Below are positions 1 through 5,535 of a stretch of 11,242 nt of DNA, in pieces. Numbering within the stretch: the first letter of the stretch is position 1; the number at the start of each line of letters is the position of its first letter. The stretch is from an uncultured bacterium (GTDB lineage: Bacteria > Patescibacteriota > Minisyncoccia > Phycocordibacterales > PALSA-1337). Made by a program: the position numbers and the translations under genes. The notes beneath the pieces were generated by a model. It was not told the DNA's origin and ran no database searches. It saw only the letters and a program-made list of their open reading frames with translations. The stretch spans positions 1-11,242 of the forward strand of contig CAIVGA010000048.1 of assembly GCA_903905325.1 (NCBI GenBank). The letters run 5' to 3'.

Positions 1-261
1 ACTATCTCCAATTACAGCTGCGAGAAAAGTCCCAATCAAAAGAAAAATAAAAGAAAAATGAACACCAAAAATTGTTTGACCAGAAGTAGCTACCAAACCA
101 GCTGAAGCCAAAAAACCTGCTGTAAAAAGAAGCGAATCTCCTGGTAAGAAAAAACCAACCAAAAGGCCAGTCTCCGCAAAAATGACGATAATAATACCGA
201 AAATACCTAGGGTTGATATAAGAATCTTTGGTTCAATTAGAGCTATGAGAAATGAAGTCAT
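1..261 (-). CDS. DedA-family membrane protein, N-terminal part (truncated by window edge)
   Basis: The first 87 codons of a minus-strand gene run off the left end of the window. The translation starts with a short hydrophobic segment, then reads F-A-E-T-G-L-L-V-G-F-F-L-P-G-D-S-L-L-F around residues 28-46. That is the conserved N-terminal signature of the DedA/SNARE-associated family: acidic residue, re-entrant loop, then PGDS. Known DedA proteins are polytopic inner-membrane proteins, several of them linked to undecaprenyl-phosphate or phospholipid translocation and envelope homeostasis; the exact substrate here cannot be read. The ATG is the first start in the frame and lies 26 bp after the stop of the tRNA-binding protein gene, so it is probably the last or a late gene of the ruvX operon. 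No good ribosome-binding site is seen close to it. The family call is firm, the function is inferred. Confidence 0.85.
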   Translation of the reverse strand, partial: MTSFLIALIEPKILISTLGIFGIIIVIFAETGLLVGFFLPGDSLLFTAGFLASAGLVATSGQTIFGVHFSFIFLLIGTFLAAVIGDS

Positions 262-287
262 AAAGTATTTTGGTATTCCTTTCTTTT

Positions 288-671
288 TTATGCGGCGAGC
301 GTACCCGGTGGAATAGAATCATTTGGCTCTAATAGTGAGAAACCACCTGAAGGTTTTGTTTCTGTTGGTGATGTTGGTGCAGGCGGTGGAGTTGGTACGG
401 GCGGTGGAGTCGATATCGCAAACAACATTCCATTACTCTCATAGCCTTTGATGGTGCGAGGTTCGAGATTTGTTACAAACATACAAGTCTTACCCACCAA
501 TACGGCTAGATCTGGAAAATAGCCAGAAATTCCAGAAATAATTTGGCGAGGAGTAGCTTCAGCGAAATCTACAGAGAGCTTGAGAAGTTTGTTAGTATCA
601 GGAATTTTCTCTGCAGAAAGAATCTTTCCCGCACGGATTTCTACTTTTTTAAAATCATCGTAAGTAATCAT
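288..671 (-). CDS. Stand-alone tRNA-binding (EMAPII/Trbp111-type) OB-fold protein, MetRS beta-subunit-like
   Basis: This 127-residue protein matches the tRNA-binding domain found at the C-terminus of many methionyl-tRNA synthetases and in Trbp111/CsaA-like proteins. Visible family features are V-E-I-R-A-G-K-I near residues 10-17, the I-I-S-G-I element at 44-48, the V-T-N-L-E-P-R-T-I-K-G core at 66-76 and S-N-G-M-L at 79-83. The closing S-L-L-E-P-N strand at 112-117 is followed by the usual P-P-G-T. It probably delivers or steadies tRNA for a separate MetRS. Residues 88-110 are a Pro/Thr/Ser-rich stretch inserted before the last strand, which is odd for this compact fold. It lies 22 bp after ruvX and 26 bp before the DedA gene, so it is likely cotranscribed with both. 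A possible -10 (TAAACT) lies five bases before the ATG. Confidence 0.88.
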   Translation of the reverse strand: MITYDDFKKVEIRAGKILSAEKIPDTNKLLKLSVDFAEATPRQIISGISGYFPDLAVLVGKTCMFVTNLEPRTIKGYESNGMLFAISTPPPVPTPPPAPTSPTETKPSGGFSLLEPNDSIPPGTLAA

Positions 672-693
672 GGAAATAGTTTATGCTAATATT

Positions 694-1101
694 TTATTTA
701 ATTGCGAGGCGATCCAAATAACTTTGTAAAATAAGTGCTGCTGCTGATGAGTCGCTTTTGTCTGTCTTTCCTTGAAATCTCTCAGCTTGCACGCTCGTCA
801 TGAATTCTAATTCTAGATAAACTTTGAAGTGGCGCTTCTCCATTTCTTTTTTGAAAGCTTCAACCTCCTGGAAAATTGCATTTGGTTCGCCTTTATAATT
901 TCGTGATTCACCGACGACGATCTCCTTCGCTTCTTGATCTATAGCAATCTTCTCAATTTCCGCACATAGTTCTGGCGTATTCAGAACTGTCACCAATGGC
1001 AATGCGAATTGTTTCCCTTCGTCAGACACAGCAACGCCAACACGCTTTGTGCCGTAGTCTATACCGATAATTCTTTTGTGTTGTTTGGATGTATTTGGCA
1101 T
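694..1101 (-). CDS. ruvX: RuvX/YqgF-family nuclease (pre-16S rRNA processing / putative Holliday junction resolvase)
   Basis: The protein has an RNase H-like fold typical of YqgF/RuvX, known for maturing the 16S rRNA 5' end and proposed as a Holliday junction resolvase. With the ATG at 1101 it is 135 residues, the normal family length. I-G-I-D-Y-G-T-K-R-V-G at residues 12-22 holds the first catalytic Asp (D15). I-V-V-G at 61-64 is the second strand motif. E-F-M-T-S at 99-103 occupies the position of the usual D-E-R-x-T-S, and D-S-S-A-A-A-L-I-L-Q-S-Y-L at 117-129 holds the last acidic residue. The frame stays open to a GTG at 1152, but the extra 17 residues precede the family's usual N-terminus, so 1101 is preferred. 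No Shine-Dalgarno is seen. It heads a minus-strand group with the tRNA-binding and DedA genes. Confidence 0.9.
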   Translation of the reverse strand: MPNTSKQHKRIIGIDYGTKRVGVAVSDEGKQFALPLVTVLNTPELCAEIEKIAIDQEAKEIVVGESRNYKGEPNAIFQEVEAFKKEMEKRHFKVYLELEFMTSVQAERFQGKTDKSDSSAAALILQSYLDRLAIK

Positions 1102-1212
1102 GTTTTTTAAATTTGAATCTGATGCATTTCTTTTGTATCTTAAGAATATCACATTTAGACATGTTAACGTAATACCGGGTTAGAGTACGTCAGCTTTTTT
1201 AACTATAAGTTG

Positions 1213-1221
1213 TGGTATACT
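1213..1221 (+). promoter_or_regulatory. Extended -10 promoter of the HNH gene (leaderless arrangement)
   Basis: TGG immediately followed by TATACT is an extended -10 element. Exactly six bases separate it from the GTG at 1228, so transcription is expected to begin at or next to the start codon. No recognisable -35 lies 17 bp upstream and there is no Shine-Dalgarno. The same layout recurs at 2854-2862 and at 8277-8285. Confidence 0.6.
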
Positions 1222-1227
1222 GCCTTA

Positions 1228-1716
1228 GTGATAAAAACTTATAACAGGCAACCAAACGTTAAGTGTGTTATGTGCGACACTCTTATTTACAGAAGACCGT
1301 ATCAACTAAAAGCAACATCTGGCAAAGCCTTTTGTAGTATGACTTGCTATGGTTTTTATTGTAGAAGAGAAAGTCCGTGCACGGTTTGTGGCAAACCAAT
1401 ACTTGCTAGTGCCAACAAAAAGACATGTAGTAGAAGTTGTGCAAATAAAAATAGAGTTGGCATGAAATATATAGGTTGTCCCCTCAAAGATAAAGTTAAA
1501 GACCAACAATCATTAAAGCTTAGATTACTAAAGGAAAGAGGAAAAAATTGTGAAAGATGCGGCTATAAAAAATATGAAATTCTACAAATTCATCACAAAA
1601 ATAGAAATAGAGACGACAATTTTATGAGTAATTTAGAACTTATTTGTCCAAATTGTCATTACGAGGAACATTTATTAGAAAAAAGCTGGCTAAGGAACCA
1701 TTATCATAAAATATGA
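1228..1716 (+). CDS. HNH endonuclease with N-terminal zinc-finger modules
   Basis: This 162-residue, Cys-rich protein has three putative zinc sites: C13/C16 with C36/C40, C51/C54 with C67/C71, and C108/C111 with C140/C143. The last encloses the HNH nuclease core, with H122-H123, N135 and H144 or H148 as the His-Asn-His residues (I-H-H-K-N, S-N-L-E-L-I-C, C-H). The family cuts double-stranded DNA using one metal ion; such small proteins include homing-type and phage-type nucleases. A TTG at 1210 would add six residues, but an extended -10 box sits between it and the GTG at 1228, which favours the GTG and a leaderless message. The gene is divergent from ruvX and about 100 bp before a tRNA-Ser gene. 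No partner methylase or intron is visible, so the target and role (homing, phage remnant or defence) are unknown. Confidence 0.82.
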   Translation: MIKTYNRQPNVKCVMCDTLIYRRPYQLKATSGKAFCSMTCYGFYCRRESPCTVCGKPILASANKKTCSRSCANKNRVGMKYIGCPLKDKVKDQQSLKLRLLKERGKNCERCGYKKYEILQIHHKNRNRDDNFMSNLELICPNCHYEEHLLEKSWLRNHYHKI

Positions 1717-1824
1717 TAATTTGTTTGCTAAATTACTAATTCTCTCTTATGATAGCTAGACGCTTCTGTAAAGGTCCGAATGATCTTATGGAGCGACTTG
1801 ACAAACATAGTAATATGTTGTATG

Positions 1825-1911
1825 GGACAGGTGGCAGAGCGGTCTAATGCGGCAGTCTTGAAAACTGCTGTCCCTGAAAGGGGACCGTGAGTTCGAATCT
1901 CACCCTGTCCG
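1825..1911 (+). tRNA. tRNA-Ser (anticodon UGA)
   Basis: It folds as a class II tRNA. The acceptor GGACAGG (1825-1831) pairs with CCTGTCC (1904-1910) and the discriminator base is G1911. The anticodon stem GCAGT/ACTGC encloses the loop CTTGAAA, with anticodon TGA at 1859-1861. A long variable arm carries GTCCC/GGGAC pairing, and the T-arm GTGAG-TTCGAAT-CTCAC is complete. The long variable arm and G73 identify serine. The 3' CCA is not encoded, since CAG follows the discriminator, so a CCA-adding enzyme is required. A TAATAT box at 1811-1816 is a possible -10. Confidence 0.96.
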
Positions 1912-1961
1912 CAGTTCGAGATTTCTCTATAGAAACACTTACTTTACTTCATTTAACTTTT

Positions 1962-2012
1962 TTTGGATATTTTGATCCAAACATCTCGACCAATCCACTG
2001 AGATCGAGATGT
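1962..2012. other. Two adjoining hairpins downstream of tRNA-Ser
   Basis: The first hairpin pairs TTTGGAT (1962-1968) with ATCCAAA (1975-1981) across a six-base loop. The second pairs ACATCTCGA (1981-1989) with TCGAGATGT (2004-2012) across a 14-base loop. They share one base. Neither is followed by a T-run in either direction, so they are not simple intrinsic terminators; they may belong to a structured RNA read from the minus-strand promoter at 2187-2215. Confidence 0.5.
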
Positions 2013-2186
2013 GAGGCAGTTGCTGATTCTGGTGCCGCCAATGGAACCACAGGTACAGATGTTTGCAGTGTCTCTCCATCACGAGTTCAGGTGTCACTTA
2101 CGACACATTTTGCAACAAAAATCCTGTTCTAAGATAAAGTTAAATGAATTTACAAAGAACCCAGCATTTAAGCCATGCTACACCCA

Positions 2187-2215
2187 ATAATAGCACAAAC
2201 TGACAGAGAAGTCAA
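2187..2215 (-). promoter_or_regulatory. Near-consensus minus-strand promoter with no clear downstream gene
   Basis: On the minus strand a -35 TTGACT (2210-2215) and a -10 TATTAT (2187-2192) are separated by 17 bp, and the -10 is preceded by TGC, making it an extended -10. This is the best promoter match in the window. Transcription would start near 2180. The first ATG after it (2174-2176) is followed by one codon and a stop, so no protein product is evident. Confidence 0.65.
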
Positions 2216-2255
2216 TATCACGTGGTAATGTATCATGCAACCATTATTTACTTAC

Positions 2256-2330
2256 AAACAAAAAAGGCCTCGCTTATAAGAAGCGGTGCCCTTGGAACTT
2301 ACATAATGACCGTATTTATAGCCACGAGGC
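2256..2330 (-). terminator. Probable intrinsic terminator of the 123-aa membrane protein gene
   Basis: Reading the minus strand, GCCTCG (2330-2325) pairs with CGAGGC (2272-2267), extended inward by a second short helix TATAA/TTATA. The closing arm runs straight into CCTTTTTTGTTTG. It begins nine bases after the gene's stop codon. The large apical loop lowers certainty, but the position and T-tract fit well. Confidence 0.6.
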
Positions 2331-2338
2331 TGTCATAT

Positions 2339-2710
2339 CTAACGACTCGAGAGCGACAACGGCTCAACCACAAACTTATAAGCTGGTTTAAGCTCAGTTA
2401 CCGGAACTGGCTTTACTGTGTAATTAATCAGCAGACCAAAAGTCAACATTCTGGCGCTGTAATCAGATAGTCCACTTCCCAGATATATATCCTGTCCAAT
2501 TGGTATAGCCGAAACCAGTTGGAATTGTGGATGTGTAGCTTCCCAGCGGTTTTGCGCATCCGTTAAAGCACCAAGTTGTTGATCAATGGTTTGGCTTTTA
2601 TTACAGTGCACAACGACATACGCCGCGCCAGCTGAGGCCTCGCAAACAATCACCACAACAATAAGCCACATCGCTAGAATAAAAATAACCACCTTTTTAA
2701 AACCAATCAT
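2339..2710 (-). CDS. Small single-pass membrane/secreted protein, unknown function
   Basis: This 123-residue protein matches no family that I recognise. Residues 5-23 form one strongly hydrophobic segment after K5-K6 (signal anchor or signal peptide), with A-S-A-G-A-A at 25-30 as a possible cleavage region. The remaining approximately 90 residues are soluble and mostly non-repetitive, placing the domain outside the membrane. The start is well supported: GGAGG lies eight bases before the ATG, one of the few strong Shine-Dalgarno sites in the window. The gene is monocistronic, with its own promoter (TTAACC-16 bp-TATGAT), an 8-bp inverted repeat over the -10 box and a terminator nine bases after the stop. 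That packaging suggests an individually regulated or acquired gene. Confidence is good that it is real; the function is unknown. Confidence 0.7.
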   Translation of the reverse strand: MIGFKKVVIFILAMWLIVVVIVCEASAGAAYVVVHCNKSQTIDQQLGALTDAQNRWEATHPQFQLVSAIPIGQDIYLGSGLSDYSARMLTFGLLINYTVKPVPVTELKPAYKFVVEPLSLSSR

Positions 2711-2729
2711 TTCCCCACCCTCCCTTTAT

Positions 2730-2749
2730 TGAGTAATCATAATTACTCA
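2730..2749. promoter_or_regulatory. Palindromic operator-like site over the -10 of the 123-aa protein gene
   Basis: TGAGTAAT (2730-2737) and ATTACTCA (2742-2749) are a perfect 8-bp inverted repeat around a four-base centre. The minus-strand -10 TATGAT (2736-2741) lies inside it, with TTAACC (2758-2763) as a -35 at 16 bp. A dimeric regulator bound here would block the promoter. A second small repeat, GTTAA-TGG-TTAAC (2752-2764), overlaps the -35. Confidence 0.5.
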
Positions 2750-2853
2750 CAGTTAATGGTTAACAAGCCTGTCGATAGCCTCTCACAGAGAGCCAAATCG
2801 TGTCAAGCCAATTTTTTATACACAGTAGACCAGATTTTATAACCTTTTAAAAA

Positions 2854-2862
2854 TGCTAAAAT
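2854..2862 (+). promoter_or_regulatory. Extended -10 promoter of the 2869-4166 operon (leaderless arrangement)
   Basis: TGC followed by TAAAAT lies exactly six bases before the ATG at 2869, placing the expected transcription start on the A of the start codon. No Shine-Dalgarno is present. A weak -35-like TTTTAT lies 16 bp upstream. Confidence 0.65.
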
Positions 2863-2868
2863 ATAGAC

Positions 2869-3333
2869 ATGGCAACACCAGCTCTTATTTCTTGGGATGC
2901 TCCAGCTCACATCTACTATGAGAGACGTCCTGATTGGTATTGGTCTGTTGGGATCATCTCTTTGGCGATCGTGGCTCTTTGTTTCATTTTTGGTCAGATA
3001 ATCTCTGGTATATTCGTCATCGCCGCTGTATCAGCTCTAGTCCTACACACCACCAAACCAGCACGAACTACATATTATGAGGTTAATGATCGCGGAGTAG
3101 TCGTTGATGATGTTCTGTATCCTTTCACCTCATTAGAATCTTTCTGGATACCACACGATGCTATACCACCTCGTCTTTTGATAAAATCGAGAAAGTCACT
3201 AATGCCTCTTATTGTAATTTTGATAGATGAAGTAGACCCAGAAGATGTCAGAGAAGTAATGCTTACGTATATCGCAGAGACAGAGCACCATGAGCCTTTC
3301 CTAAAACACGTGCTGGAATTATTGGGATTCTAA
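2869..3333 (+). CDS. Two-TM membrane protein with PH-like cytoplasmic domain, unknown function
   Basis: This 154-residue protein opens with a polar segment containing W-D-A-P-A-H (9-14), then a tight pair of membrane helices at about 25-41 and 44-60. An approximately 90-residue soluble part follows: its alternating strands (T-Y-Y-E-V, G-V-V-V-D-D, L-Y-P-F, P-L-I-V-I-L-I) and a C-terminal helix (E-D-V-R-E-V through L-E-L-L-G-F) resemble bacterial PH-like membrane proteins. The general type is common in CPR genomes as conserved hypothetical proteins; no catalytic motif is seen. Its stop TAA overlaps the ATG of the next gene (TAATG), so the two are translationally coupled and probably work together. 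The ATG is chosen because an extended -10 box lies exactly six bases upstream. The gene is certain, the PH-like fold tentative. Confidence 0.75.
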   Translation: MATPALISWDAPAHIYYERRPDWYWSVGIISLAIVALCFIFGQIISGIFVIAAVSALVLHTTKPARTTYYEVNDRGVVVDDVLYPFTSLESFWIPHDAIPPRLLIKSRKSLMPLIVILIDEVDPEDVREVMLTYIAETEHHEPFLKHVLELLGF

Positions 3334-4166
3334 TGATGTTTTTCCTAATAGCAAAATTTTTTCTTATAATTAAGTATATCGTCGCCCTAATTGCGATTAT
3401 TGTTATTTATCGTCTCATAAGGAAAAAGCCAACAAATAATGCAAACTGGGCACCTGACCAGAAGATTTTGGCTTACGCTGACATAATCGGAAGTAAAGTC
3501 AATATTCACAATATTCGAAACTTCAAATACAACACCGAAACAGACTACGTCGCAGACTATTATGACAAAAGCGTCGACATCGGGAATATAAAAACACTTG
3601 ATTTTGTGTTCGTGCCATATTCGAAGTTCAAGATTCTTGCACATACTTTTCTGACTTTTGGATTTGAAGACGGATCACACATCGCCATTTCTGTAGAAAT
3701 AAGGAAAAAGATTGGTCAGAATTTTTCTTCATTCAAAAGTCTATTCAAACAATATGAACTCATGTACGTGGTGGCGGACGAGAATGACGTCATAAAACTT
3801 CGCACAAACTACAGACATGAACCGGTACATCTATACCCGATGAATGCAACAAAAGAACAAATTCAAAAAATGTTCTTGAGCATGTTAGAAAGAGCAAATC
3901 AGCTAAAAGATAAGCCTGAATTCTATAACCCATTTACGAATACTTGTACGACGAATATTGCCAATCATATTAGAAAGATTACTCCACAAGGATTTCCTTT
4001 CAGCTTCAAAGTCATTCTACCTGGATATTCCGAGGAATTAGCTTATGATCTAGGAATTATCAATACAAATCTTCCATACGCAGATACGCGCAGAAAATTC
4101 TTCATTAACGACAAAGCCATAAAGAGTCCAGACGCTTTGAATTTTTCTGTAAAAATACGAATGTAA
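3333..4166 (+). CDS. DUF4105 (Lnb N-terminal domain-like) membrane-anchored Cys/His protein
   Basis: Of the 277 residues, 3-26 form a single N-terminal membrane anchor with R27, R30, K31 and K32 on its inner side, so the rest should face outward. N-I-R-N-F-K-Y at 60-66, A-H-T-F-L-T-F-G-F at 103-111, I-A-I-S-V-E at 117-122 and Y-N-P-F-T-N-T-C-T-T-N at 198-208 fit the DUF4105 domain. This is the periplasmic domain of Lnb, a lipoprotein N-acyltransferase described in Bacteroidetes, with a papain/NlpC-like Cys-His arrangement. H104 and C205 are the likely catalytic pair. The start overlaps the upstream stop; ATG 3336 is an equally possible start. The function here, acyl transfer to lipoproteins or cell-wall hydrolysis, is inference. 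It converges on the DUF3999 gene with only 20 bp between and no terminator between them. Confidence 0.75.
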   Translation: MMFFLIAKFFLIIKYIVALIAIIVIYRLIRKKPTNNANWAPDQKILAYADIIGSKVNIHNIRNFKYNTETDYVADYYDKSVDIGNIKTLDFVFVPYSKFKILAHTFLTFGFEDGSHIAISVEIRKKIGQNFSSFKSLFKQYELMYVVADENDVIKLRTNYRHEPVHLYPMNATKEQIQKMFLSMLERANQLKDKPEFYNPFTNTCTTNIANHIRKITPQGFPFSFKVILPGYSEELAYDLGIINTNLPYADTRRKFFINDKAIKSPDALNFSVKIRM

Positions 4167-4186
4167 TTATTTTCGACACGACTGGT

Positions 4187-5527
4187 CTACGCCTTTTTTG
4201 TGTATCTATAGACATACCAACCTATTCCAGCACCTAGGATAATTACAACTATAAGCAAAACTGCGTTCAAAAGACCCTTGTTGGCCTCTGTAAATGGAAC
4301 TACTGGACCCTTCGAAGTGATATAGGACGGATTTTCTTTTTCTTCTCTAATTGATGCTTGCGGAAGATGATTGGTTTCTATATACGAAGATATTGATGAA
4401 ATATCATACGTTGGTTGGGTTGCGGATGGATTGCCATAATAGAGACGATACTGCTCGCTCGGACGAATTTCGAAAATGGCAGAATATATAGGACCTTCAA
4501 CAAGAACATTTTCACTTACAGAAAGTGGTCTATTGTCATCATTAACAATAGAGATTCTTATGTAACGTTTTTTCTGATCAGGATATGTAACACGGTTCGA
4601 GACTCCGCTGAACAGTGAAGTAGATATACTAGAAATTGAACTTTGTCCAACATATATCCACGAACTAGTGTCAGATGCATTATCGGTAGATTCTACAATT
4701 ACACGACGACTATAGTTTGTATCTACCGGATATAAAGTAATTGCATTTGTAATATGACCAGACGAACCAAGATCGACAACAACATCGGTGGTATGTTTAG
4801 TAACATCATTTGATACTATTGTCGGTAAAGACTGGGAATATGTTGGAATATCTACAGATCTGTCGCTATAAACATTTACAGAATTGACTGTCACTGGGCT
4901 ATCTTCTCCGCAATTTATAATTACCTTGAAATATCTGCTTGTATTTGGTGAGAAATCTACGTTAGTCTTTCCAGAAGTATAGCCTGTCGCCTGATCTGTA
5001 AATCTAAAAATAAAGCCTTTGTTAGTTACGATATTCCAGGCGGAATCGTTAATCGAAATCAATTGTGATGAAGAATACACACTCACCTGACAACGAAAGT
5101 TCGCGTTGACGGTGTCCAAAACCAAACCAGTAGTAATTTTGCCAGGTGAATAAGTGTCGGCGATAAAGAAAGTTGTATTGCTGTTAGCAATCTTGCTAGA
5201 GGTTGTTTGATCCAAAATGCGAGCACTCGTTTCACCACCACGAACTAGCGCGTTCTGAGTAATCATATAAGGAATTTCTGTGTCATCCTGATTCTCTATG
5301 CGAATATCGGCAAAATTGTTTCCCCAACGAGAGATGTCACTAGGAAGTTCAAATTTTACAAAACTAGACGAACCGGAGGTTGGCAGAGAAATATCTCTAT
5401 AATACTGCCAAGACTCTACTGAAAACGAAGCGTGGGCAACATTGGTGATGGAAGCAATCGTAATAGTCGAAACTACAATAATCATTACTAACACTACGAA
5501 CAATTTTTTATTGTGGGTTTTTTTCAT
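4187..5527 (-). CDS. DUF3999-like surface protein (signal peptide, extracellular beta domains, C-terminal anchor)
   Basis: This 446-residue protein has an N-terminal signal peptide: K-K-T-H-N-K-K, a hydrophobic core to about residue 30, and a likely cut after A-H-A near 33. About 380 Ser/Thr/Val-rich residues follow. They look like jelly-roll or Ig-like beta domains, with two repeats of a strand pattern around S-R-Y-F-K-V-I-I-N and K-R-Y-I-R-I-S-I-V-N. One membrane helix (L-L-N-A-V through W-Y-V-Y-R-Y) and a short Lys-ending tail close it. This topology, and its place right after a DUF2339 gene, match DUF3999; the two families are commonly adjacent. The start lies eight bases after the DUF2339 stop, so it is the last gene of the operon. 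Its role is unknown; surface binding or structural partnering with the DUF2339 protein is inferred. Confidence 0.75.
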   Translation of the reverse strand: MKKTHNKKLFVVLVMIIVVSTITIASITNVAHASFSVESWQYYRDISLPTSGSSSFVKFELPSDISRWGNNFADIRIENQDDTEIPYMITQNALVRGGETSARILDQTTSSKIANSNTTFFIADTYSPGKITTGLVLDTVNANFRCQVSVYSSSQLISINDSAWNIVTNKGFIFRFTDQATGYTSGKTNVDFSPNTSRYFKVIINCGEDSPVTVNSVNVYSDRSVDIPTYSQSLPTIVSNDVTKHTTDVVVDLGSSGHITNAITLYPVDTNYSRRVIVESTDNASDTSSWIYVGQSSISSISTSLFSGVSNRVTYPDQKKRYIRISIVNDDNRPLSVSENVLVEGPIYSAIFEIRPSEQYRLYYGNPSATQPTYDISSISSYIETNHLPQASIREEKENPSYITSKGPVVPFTEANKGLLNAVLLIVVIILGAGIGWYVYRYTKKA

Positions 5528-5535
5528 ATAATAAT

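Larger units (their letters stand above)
1912..2338. other. Non-coding stretch after tRNA-Ser: hairpins and an orphan minus-strand promoter
   Basis: No convincing gene was found on either strand in these 427 bp. They hold two adjoining hairpins (1962-2012), a strong minus-strand promoter (2187-2215), and the terminator of the 123-aa membrane protein gene (2256-2330). On the minus strand, about 45 open codons ending in TGA near 1947 look protein-like but have no start codon and begin after an in-frame TGA. A decayed gene or a non-coding RNA are both possible. Confidence 0.5.

Noticed and set aside
1798..1803. Perfect TTGACA as the -35 of the tRNA-Ser gene
   Set aside because: A -10 at normal spacing would fall on the first bases of the tRNA (TATGGG at 1821-1826), and the better TAATAT box is only seven bases away.
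1962..2012. Hairpins as intrinsic terminator of tRNA-Ser
   Set aside because: The T-run (1958-1964) comes before, not after, the stems on the plus strand, and on the minus strand the stems are followed by A.
1887..2132. Plus-strand open frame beginning inside tRNA-Ser
   Set aside because: It uses tRNA bases for its first codons, has no ribosome site and no recognisable family; it is antisense to the protein-like minus-strand frame.
2222..2470. Plus-strand open frame across the terminator and 3' end of the 123-aa gene
   Set aside because: It covers the terminator hairpin and the antisense of a better-supported gene, and has no ribosome site.
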